Of a stretch of DNA of 5,055 nucleotides, positions 1 through 5,055 are shown in pieces. The stretch is from Verrucomicrobiota bacterium (lineage in GTDB: Bacteria > Verrucomicrobiota > Verrucomicrobiia > Opitutales > UBA2995). Location of the stretch: contig JAPUIL010000237.1 in NCBI GenBank assembly GCA_027297085.1, positions 1-5,055 on the forward strand, in the 5' to 3' direction. The notes beneath the pieces are model-generated. The model was not told the origin of the DNA and searched no databases. It saw only the letters and a list, made by a program, of their open reading frames with translations. Numbering within the stretch: the stretch's first letter is position 1; every line of letters starts with the position of its first letter. The position numbers and the translations under genes are program-made.

Positions 1-737
1 CCTCGAATGGAGACGGACCGTAGATTCACCCAAACCGGCCTTAAGTGAGTGACATTCGGCCCTGACATGTTTTTCGCGAATGAAATCTAACAGCTTGGCT
101 ATGTCGGCCAAGCCTGCTTCGGTTACCGTGGAAATTCCCTGGACACCGACCACCTGGAATCCATACGCCTTACCAAAATAGTTAAAAGCATCGTGGCTGG
201 TAATCAGAATTCTCTGGGACGAATCGATCTCGGCTATCTTGGATTGTGCCCATGAATGGAGTGCAGCGTATTCTGCCTCAACACGTTTGCCTTCTCGTTT
301 GAAATAATCTGCGTTTTGGGGATCGGAGAGACTAAGGCCCTCGACCAGAATGGCACTGCTAAGTTAAGCAGTTTATTGATAAATTATCGAAGCAAGGCTG
401 GCGTCGGGGTCATTCCTTGCAATCGCCGTGCCTAGCCATCATGTCCATCGTAGCTGGAGCGAAGTTGGAAGCCTTTCAAGGCGACGGCTGGTGCATGCCA
501 ATGCGGGATTTAAGGTTTGACCCCCTCGAAAGGAGCGCATTCCCGGCAGTTGCCTTGTATAAATGGGGATCGACTCCGGAGCCCATGAGACCAGTTACTT
601 CAACATTGTCGCTTCCTGCATCCTCTACGAGGTTGGTGATCATGGTCGTTGTAGGCACCACCTTTAATTTGGCGGCAAGTGGTGATGTCAGGATAAGGGT
701 GACTAGACTAATAAAAATTTTAATTTTTTTTAGTCAA
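1..737 (-). pseudogene. Decayed zinc/manganese ABC transporter substrate-binding protein gene (ZnuA/MntC/TroA type), cut by the left edge
   Basis: The intact family member is a periplasmic or lipid-anchored protein that captures Zn or Mn for an ABC importer. Reading from the 5' end, a likely TTG start (735-737) and the peptide MTKK are joined to a signal-peptide-like stretch (IKIFISLVTLILTSPLAA) only if the 8-T tract at 724-731 loses one base. Then come VVPTTTMITNLV and GLMGSGVDPHLYKATAG, the hallmark with the first metal-ligand His (563-565). After GMH (491-499) the frame shifts near 484-490 into one frame that runs to position 1. That frame carries RLERLPTS, then in-frame stops at 439-441, 373-375 and 364-366, then DPQNADYF, SHDAFNYFGKAYG (160-198) and VQGISTVTEAGL. 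The place expected for the second His motif (DPHxW) reads DPDAS (from 411). The spacing between the two His motifs is about 53 codons, against about 72 in PsaA, so an internal deletion is likely. The gap to the ilvB stop is 70 nt on the same strand. The family call is firm. That it is dead follows from four separate lesions. Confidence 0.87.
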
Positions 738-807
738 AATAGAGGAACGCAACACAGCGAAGCCAATGTTTTTCAGCCACGCAGGGACAATCCCCCTTTT
801 AGTCGAC

Positions 808-2616
808 CTAAAGACCGCTGCCTTTTTCCAGTTTATCTCGTTGATCAGGAGTCAGAATAATATCGGCGACTGTTCGCCCAGAGGGGATCATAGGCAGAAC
901 ATGCTCATCGTAAGGAACAATGATATCGAGCAGGTAAGGACCGTCGTGATCCAACATTTCCTTAATGGCCTCCTTCAGGTCTTCTCTTCTATGGATTTGG
1001 CGTGCCTTAACTCCAAAACCCTCTGCAATTTTGACATAGTTCGGGTAGATGGCATCCATGTTTTCCGGGCTGCCAATATTGTGGGGGTCACCCAAAATTG
1101 TCTGTGCGCGAATGCCTTTGTAAAAGCGATCTTCCCATTGAACAACCATTCCTAAATGTTGGTTATTCAGGATCATCACCTTAGCGCGTATATCCTCCAC
1201 TTTGGCCGTAGCCAACTCCTGGATATTCATGAGAAAAGATCCATCTCCGTCTATGTCGATGACCTCTCTATCCGGAAATGCTACCTTCGCTCCCAGAGCT
1301 GCTGGATATCCGAATCCCATAGTACCGAGTCCAAGGGAGCTCAGAAAACTTCGAGCATGCTTGAAGTTATAGAATTGCGGGGCCCACATCTGGTGTTGGC
1401 CAACTCCGGTGGTGATGATGGCCTCCCCGTCCGTTAGCTCATATAAAACTTCCACCGCTTCCTGGGCAAGGATGTGTTTGCTCTTCACGTAGCTGAACGG
1501 AAACTGTTCTTTCCAGGTAGCGATTTGTTTATGCCAATCGTTCAGGTCGGGCGCTTTAAATCCACGCTCATTCATCAGTTCGAGGAACCTCGTCAGGGCA
1601 TACTTGATGTCTGATTGAATCGGATACTGAACCACCTTGTTTTTATGGTGTTCTGAGCGGTCGATATCGACGTGAACAATCTGGGCCTTTTCTGCGAACT
1701 TTCGGACATTGCCGGTTACGCGGTCATCGAACCGTGCACCAAATACCAATAGAAGGTCTGATTCCGCAACGGCATAGTTACCGGTAACAGTACCATGCAT
1801 CCCAAACCATTTCATAGACAATTCTTCTGTTTCGGGAAATGCACCGACGCCCATCAAGGTAGTGGTAATCGGGATGCCGGTTTGTTTGACAAACCTGTAG
1901 AGTTCCTCGGAAGCGTTTGAGGAAATAACGCCACCGCCAACGTACAGTACCGGCTGGCGAGATTCGGAGATGAGGTCAAGAACTTCTATCAATTCCTGGT
2001 CGCTCGCAAGTTTAATGGGATTATACCCAGGCAAGTCTATGGTTTCTGGGAATTCTGCAACTGTAGTCATTTGCTGAACATCCTTGGGAATGTCGATCAA
2101 GACAGGGCCCGGCCGGCCAGTAGTGGCTAAATGAAAGGCTTCCTTTATGACCTTAGGAATATCCTTAGGGTCGAGGACTAGATAGCTGTGTTTAACTGCC
2201 GACAACGTCATGCCGTAAATGTCGGTTTCCTGGAAAGCACTTTTTCCAATGAGGTGCTGCGGAACCTGTCCTGTGATAGCAATCAGGGGTACACTATCCA
2301 TGTAGCTGTCCGCAATACAGGTAACCAAGTTTGTAGCCCCGGGACCGCTTGTGGCCATACAAACTCCAGCTTTTCCTGAGGCTCTGGCATAACCGGCTGC
2401 CATAAAGCCACCCCCTTGTTCAAATCGTGGCAGAATGGTCTGGATATCATCTTTTCGCTTAACGAGCGACTGGTGCATCTCCATCGAAGCGCCGCCCGGG
2501 TAGGCAAACACGTGCTCCACTCCTTCACGAATAAGAGCTTCGATCACAAGGTCTGCTCCCATCATAGATTGAGGTTTTTTGGACAGTTTAGATGTATCTT
2601 TGGTCGTGGTGCTCAT
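808..2616 (-). CDS. ilvB: Acetolactate synthase, large (catalytic) subunit, biosynthetic type
   Basis: This ThDP-dependent cytosolic enzyme joins two pyruvates to 2-acetolactate, or pyruvate with 2-oxobutyrate to acetohydroxybutyrate, the first common step of valine/leucine/isoleucine synthesis. It is 602 residues, a normal length. Visible parts are an N-terminal ThDP-binding (PYR) domain at about 19-185 with YPGG (39-42), the catalytic Glu66 in RFEQGGG, GPGATN (91-96) and the TGQVP loop (Pro119); a central FAD-type domain with [10 protein letters not shown] (293-302); and a C-terminal PP domain with GVGQHQMW (404-411) and the GDGS(457-460)...NN(484-485) ThDP/Mg motif. Trp494 of VVQWEDRFY matches the conserved herbicide-site Trp. 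ATG at 2614-2616 is the furthest upstream likely start, but a Lys/Thr-rich tail of 17 residues precedes [11 protein letters not shown], so Met18 or Met19 are alternatives. Neither has a Shine-Dalgarno. The regulatory subunit ilvN is not adjacent. There is no clear terminator before the downstream pseudogene. Confidence 0.97.
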   Translation of the reverse strand: MSTTTKDTSKLSKKPQSMMGADLVIEALIREGVEHVFAYPGGASMEMHQSLVKRKDDIQTILPRFEQGGGFMAAGYARASGKAGVCMATSGPGATNLVTCIADSYMDSVPLIAITGQVPQHLIGKSAFQETDIYGMTLSAVKHSYLVLDPKDIPKVIKEAFHLATTGRPGPVLIDIPKDVQQMTTVAEFPETIDLPGYNPIKLASDQELIEVLDLISESRQPVLYVGGGVISSNASEELYRFVKQTGIPITTTLMGVGAFPETEELSMKWFGMHGTVTGNYAVAESDLLLVFGARFDDRVTGNVRKFAEKAQIVHVDIDRSEHHKNKVVQYPIQSDIKYALTRFLELMNERGFKAPDLNDWHKQIATWKEQFPFSYVKSKHILAQEAVEVLYELTDGEAIITTGVGQHQMWAPQFYNFKHARSFLSSLGLGTMGFGYPAALGAKVAFPDREVIDIDGDGSFLMNIQELATAKVEDIRAKVMILNNQHLGMVVQWEDRFYKGIRAQTILGDPHNIGSPENMDAIYPNYVKIAEGFGVKARQIHRREDLKEAIKEMLDHDGPYLLDIIVPYDEHVLPMIPSGRTVADIILTPDQRDKLEKGSGL

Positions 2617-2804
2617 GATATGAACCGTTATTTAGCGCAGATATCGTAAAAAATTCCAGCCGAAACTAGGGTTAACGCTCTGCTGTGCAACTCAATATCG
2701 CAGATCTTGACAAATATATGACGGGACAATTTGCGCCTGATTTTCGGGGCTTACACGCAAATGCCTTTCCAAATCCTTTCAGACCTCCCTAAGATCATCG
2801 TGAT
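2617..2804. promoter_or_regulatory. Divergent intergenic region between ilvB and the YmdB-family gene
   Basis: The 5' regions of both flanking genes lie here, so promoters in both directions are expected. A perfect TTGACA (2707-2712) reads on the plus strand, but nothing resembling TATAAT stands at 16-18 bp from it. On the minus strand TACGAT lies near 2644-2649, close to the ilvB start, without a good -35 partner. No leader peptide rich in Ile/Leu/Val codons and no attenuator hairpin with a T-run was seen upstream of ilvB. CGCAGAT occurs twice in direct orientation (2636-2642 and 2699-2705), 63 bp apart. The promoter role is inferred from gene orientation, not from convincing boxes. Confidence 0.5.
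2729..2762. repeat. Inverted repeat with 7-bp arms in the ilvB/ymdB divergent region
   Basis: The arms are ATTTGCG (2729-2735) and CGCAAAT (2756-2762), perfect complements separated by 20 nt. The centres of the arms are 27 bp apart. The element lies about 43 bp before the plus-strand start codon and 113 bp before the ilvB start. It could be a dimeric-regulator operator or a hairpin in a leader, and chance cannot be excluded. No known regulator motif was recognised. Confidence 0.35.
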
Positions 2805-3581
2805 ATGATCAAAATTTTAGTACTTGGTGATATTGTGGGACGTCCGGGCCGGACGCTCCTGCTTGAGAAACTTCCCGGACTACGGGCTACTCACCATTTT
2901 GACTATGTGGTGGCAAATGGGGAGAACGCTGCCGCTGGCGCCGGAATAACAGGAAAAATCGTAAATCAGCTGCAAGCAGGTGGGGTGGACGGCTTGACCC
3001 TGGGAGATCATTCGTGGGACCAAAAGATCTTCCTCGATGAGATCGATAACCTGGAGGGAATCTGCCGACCGGCCAATTATGTTGCGGATGCACCTGGGAA
3101 AGATCGTCTGATTTTAGATACCGGATCCAAAAGGGTCGGTGTATTTACGGTGTTGGGCAGAAACTTTATGGGACCCAAAGTGGATTGTCCTTTTCGTACC
3201 GCGGACCGCCTCATCGAGGAGCTTAGGCCCAACGTGGACTTGATCCTGGTTGAAATTCATGCTGAAGCCACTTCAGAAAAAATTGCTCTGGGTTGGTATT
3301 TGGATGGACGCGTGACTGCTGTTTTTGGCACTCATACCCATGTGCCAACGGCCGATGCCGAAGTGTTACCCAATGGTACCGCTTACATTTCTGATCTGGG
3401 AATGTCTGGTCCTTACAACGGTGTTTTAGGCCGCGACAAACAAGCGGTGATCGATCGTTTTTTAGACGGTATTCCTCGGCGATTCCCAGTGGCCGAAGGA
3501 GATACTCGACTTGCAGGTATCATACTTCAATGGGATGAAGACACGGGCAAGGTTACTATCGAGCAGGTTTCCTGGCACTAG
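2805..3581 (+). CDS. ymdB: TIGR00282/YmdB-family metallophosphoesterase
   Basis: Members are cytosolic dinuclear-metal phosphoesterases. Bacillus subtilis YmdB hydrolyses 2',3'-cyclic nucleotides and is tied to RNA turnover and to biofilm/motility choice, while homologues elsewhere are mostly uncharacterised. The protein is 258 residues, the usual length. The metal ligands of the family line up as Asp9 (LGDIVG), Glu40-Asn41 (ANGENAAAG), His69 (LGDHSWD), His152 (IHAEATSEK), and His177 and His179 (GTHTHVPTAD). The C-terminal signature SDLGMSGPYNGVLG (196-209) followed by RFLDGIPRRF is also intact. One position differs: Asp68 replaces the Asn of the usual G-N-H motif. ATG at 2805 gives the canonical N-terminus (MIKILVLGDIVGR), and no in-frame alternative is near. 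No Shine-Dalgarno precedes it. It is transcribed away from ilvB and converges on the small lipoprotein gene. The family is certain; the physiological substrate here is unknown. Confidence 0.93.
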   Translation: MIKILVLGDIVGRPGRTLLLEKLPGLRATHHFDYVVANGENAAAGAGITGKIVNQLQAGGVDGLTLGDHSWDQKIFLDEIDNLEGICRPANYVADAPGKDRLILDTGSKRVGVFTVLGRNFMGPKVDCPFRTADRLIEELRPNVDLILVEIHAEATSEKIALGWYLDGRVTAVFGTHTHVPTADAEVLPNGTAYISDLGMSGPYNGVLGRDKQAVIDRFLDGIPRRFPVAEGDTRLAGIILQWDEDTGKVTIEQVSWH

Positions 3582-3611
3582 GCGACAACAGCTTGAGGTC
3601 AGTGGGGTACG

Positions 3612-3634
3612 AAAAAACCCCGGCATTGCCGGGG
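3612..3634 (-). terminator. Rho-independent terminator for the minus-strand transcript
   Basis: On the minus strand a 7-bp all-GC stem (CCCCGGC/GCCGGGG, 3618-3634) with a 3-nt loop is followed directly by six T (3612-3617). On the plus strand the hairpin is followed by CTCAAAT, with no T-run, so it should terminate leftward transcripts (the lipoprotein gene) and at most weakly stop the YmdB-family gene, which ends 30 nt earlier. It stands about 200 nt beyond the lipoprotein stop codon. Confidence 0.85.
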
Positions 3635-3835
3635 CTCAAATACCTGGAGATTATTTCTGCACCACTCACCAGATGCCGAAGACCCCTGCCTGGGACGAAA
3701 AACGAGAACGTCAGGATGAGAGAGGTCCAGATGTTTTTTTAAGTCCTTCTTTGAGAAAAGGGCCTAATGGCGGAGTTAGTATGGCACAAATAAGATGTAC
3801 AATACTAATATGAATTGTGTATGCTTAAAGACTGA

Positions 3836-4072
3836 TTATTTCTTCAAATCTTCCATTGCTTTCTTAGCTTCAGCCTCCGCCTTTTCAGCCATTTCTTTGG
3901 CTTTGGCTTCGGCATCAGCAGCTGCCTTTTTAGCATCAGAATCCATGCTAGCAGCGGTTTTTTCAGCGTCGGAAGCGAGTTTATCTTCGGTGGTAGTTTC
4001 TTTACCACCACATCCAACGAGTAGGAGTGATGATAAGAAACAGCCAGTCAGGACGAGTAATAATTTATTCAT
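3836..4072 (-). CDS. Small lipoprotein with alanine/lysine/glutamate-rich 11-residue repeats, Lpp-sized
   Basis: This is a 78-residue precursor. Lys3, a hydrophobic stretch (residues 4-19) and the lipobox LLVGC (Cys21) form a clear signal-peptidase II signal, predicting an exported, lipid-anchored protein. Gly22-Gly23 follow the Cys, with no Asp at +2 to suggest inner-membrane retention. The mature part is 58 residues: a short Thr/Glu linker, then four hendecads (residues 32-75, coded by 3848-3979) and a C-terminal Leu-Lys-Lys. Hydrophobic positions recur every 11 residues: L32/M43/A54/A65/L76, A36/A47/A58/A69, and A40/A51/A62/M73. The size, the Cys position and the terminal Lys equal those of E. 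coli Braun's lipoprotein (78 residues, Cys21, 58 mature), but the periodicity is 11, as in LEA-like proteins. ATG at 4070-4072 is preferred to the TTG 11 codons upstream because it starts exactly at the signal peptide. There is no Shine-Dalgarno. No named family was recognised, and envelope tethering or a stress role is inference. Confidence 0.85.
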   Translation of the reverse strand: MNKLLLVLTGCFLSSLLLVGCGGKETTTEDKLASDAEKTAASMDSDAKKAAADAEAKAKEMAEKAEAEAKKAMEDLKK

Positions 4073-4075
4073 AAT

Positions 4076-4106
4076 ATTGGCTAATGCTAATGTTTTCTCA
4101 GCCAAT
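4076..4106 (-). repeat. Inverted repeat just upstream of the lipoprotein start codon
   Basis: ATTGGCT (4076-4082) and AGCCAAT (4100-4106) are perfect 7-bp arms around a 17-nt loop that includes half of a GCTAAT tandem copy. The element ends 3 nt before the lipoprotein ATG. In the mRNA the hairpin would occupy the ribosome-binding region, and in DNA it could be an operator. Function is inferred from position only. Confidence 0.4.
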
Positions 4107-4220
4107 TAATCTGAAATTTAGGCAAACATCAATTCCCATAGTCTTGATTGCCCAATTCTCGATGCTTTTCAGGATTCCCCCTGCAAAAAGCGGGTAGTTT
4201 TTCTTACTGGAATCTAGGAA

Positions 4221-5055
4221 TTATCCTAAGTTGGACGATGATTCGAAGTTTTCGGTTTCAAGGAAGACGCCGATTTTTCTGTACTTCCGGTAACGTTTTT
4301 CCAATAGGGTATCAGTATCCAAACCTTTCAAATCCTGAAGATTCCTTAGGAGACTATCTCGCAAGTTTTTGGCGCTTTTTTCCGGATCACGATGGGTTCC
4401 GCCCATCGGTTCTTCGATGATTTCATCCGCTACTCCAAATTTTATTAGCTCTTTGGCATCCAATTTCATGGCTTCGGCAGCTTTTTGAGCGTGGGCTCGG
4501 TCCTTCCAAAGTATGGCGGCGCAACCTTCCGGAGAAATGGTGGCGTAGTAGGAGTTTTCGAAAACCAGTACGCGATCTGCGACTCCGATACCTAAAGCGC
4601 CTCCGGATCCACCTTCCCCGAGGACTGTGGCAATGATGGGAACTTCCAGATGAGACATTTCACGAATATTGACCGCAATGGCTTCCGCAACATGCCGTTC
4701 TTCAGAGCCGATTCCAGGTGCCGCGCCAGCGGTATCGATGAGGCAAATGATGGGAATTCCAAATTTGTGCGCCATCTCCATGCAGCGGAGGGCCTTTCTA
4801 TAGCCTTCCGGATGTGGCATACCAAAGTTTCTGAAAATTTTATGTTTGGTCTTCCGGCCTTTCTGTTGAGCAATGATCATAACTGGACGGCCTTCAAGTC
4901 GGCCGGTTCCGCAGATCATAGCGGGATCATCCCGAAAGCGCCGATCGCCATGCATTTCCTGAAAGTCTTCAATAAGCGCACGAATATAATCCAAGGCATA
5001 TAAGCGTTTGGGATGCCGTGCTATTTGAACTTTCTGCCAAGGGGTCAGGTTTTGA
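4221..5055 (-). CDS. accA: Acetyl-CoA carboxylase, carboxyltransferase subunit alpha (5' end outside the window)
   Basis: AccA with AccD transfers CO2 from carboxybiotin (on AccB) to acetyl-CoA, making malonyl-CoA for fatty acid synthesis in the cytosol. The reading frame is open to the right edge and begins there with QNLTPWQKVQIARHPKR, which aligns with E. coli AccA around residue 55-60, so roughly 55 residues are missing. Visible residues number 277. A TTG at 4992-4994 is internal, not the start. Conserved blocks in order are DYIRALIEDFQEMHGDRRF, GRPVMIIAQQKGR, RNFGMPHPEGYRKALR, the acyl-CoA/oxyanion-type glycine loop GEGGSGGALGIGVAD (about 146-160), SPEGCAAILWKD (about 174-185) and PMGGTHRDPE. 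The usual DTPGAYPG reads DTAGAAPG (about 108-115). The gene ends with TAA at 4221. The lipoprotein gene follows 148 nt downstream on the same strand, and no strong terminator lies between them. accD is not in the window. Confidence 0.96.
   Translation of the reverse strand, partial: QNLTPWQKVQIARHPKRLYALDYIRALIEDFQEMHGDRRFRDDPAMICGTGRLEGRPVMIIAQQKGRKTKHKIFRNFGMPHPEGYRKALRCMEMAHKFGIPIICLIDTAGAAPGIGSEERHVAEAIAVNIREMSHLEVPIIATVLGEGGSGGALGIGVADRVLVFENSYYATISPEGCAAILWKDRAHAQKAAEAMKLDAKELIKFGVADEIIEEPMGGTHRDPEKSAKNLRDSLLRNLQDLKGLDTDTLLEKRYRKYRKIGVFLETENFESSSNLG

Noticed and set aside
785..800. GGGA-CAA-TCCC followed by CCTTTT as a terminator
   Set aside because: The stem is only four base pairs and the T-run is on the plus strand, opposite to ilvB.
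417..860. Plus-strand open frame of 147 codons
   Set aside because: It is antisense to the pseudogene and runs into the ilvB 3' end, with no recognisable domain or composition of a real protein.
2801..2809. Extended -10-like TGATATGAT
   Set aside because: It overlaps the ATG of the YmdB-family gene, has no -35 partner, and would start transcription inside the conserved N-terminus.
3799..3818. ACAAT/ATTGT short inverted repeat
   Set aside because: Five AT-rich base pairs with a 10-nt loop are expected by chance.
4073..4105. TTG start giving an 89-residue lipoprotein
   Set aside because: The extra 11 residues precede a complete signal peptide and fall within the inverted repeat; the ATG at 4072 fits far better.
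4179..4202. Hairpin CCC(T)GC-AAAAA-GCGGG followed by a T-run on the plus strand
   Set aside because: The stem is short with a bulge, the T-run is offset by three bases, and no plus-strand gene ends nearby; in the accA direction there is no T-run.
4650..5003. Plus-strand open frame of 117 codons opposite accA
   Set aside because: It is a shadow of the conserved accA coding sequence.

Overview
The window looks like a chromosomal fragment of a Gram-negative-type bacterium with moderate GC. It encodes a lipoprotein with a clean lipobox, a standalone AccA subunit and a biosynthetic acetolactate synthase. The wording of several conserved motifs (the [11 protein letters not shown] stretch of IlvB, the LGDHSWD variant of the YmdB-type phosphoesterase) and the lack of Shine-Dalgarno sequences before every start suggest the Verrucomicrobiota/Planctomycetota side of the tree, perhaps Opitutae. 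This taxonomic call is inference from remembered family patterns.

Layout. Positions 1-737 (minus) hold the decayed remains of a ZnuA/MntC-type metal ABC transporter substrate-binding protein, cut by the left edge. Positions 808-2616 (minus) hold an intact acetolactate synthase large subunit (ilvB). A 188-bp divergent intergenic region with a 7-bp-arm inverted repeat separates it from 2805-3581 (plus), a TIGR00282/YmdB-family metallophosphoesterase. A strong hairpin at 3612-3634 has its T-run on the minus strand, so it terminates the convergent transcript. Positions 3836-4072 (minus) encode a 78-residue lipoprotein with a mature part built of 11-residue alanine-rich repeats. Positions 4221-5055 (minus) hold accA, whose 5' end lies beyond the right edge.

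The genes do not form one pathway. IlvB (branched-chain amino acids), AccA (first step of fatty acid synthesis) and YmdB (probable cyclic-nucleotide/RNA-related phosphodiesterase) are core functions. The small lipoprotein probably acts in the cell envelope. I see no phage, transposon, CRISPR, defence or biosynthetic cluster and no clear new system. The two items most worth a second look are the small lipoprotein, which matches the dimensions of Braun's lipoprotein but has an 11-residue rather than 7-residue periodicity, and the well-preserved wreck of the metal-binding protein gene next to ilvB.
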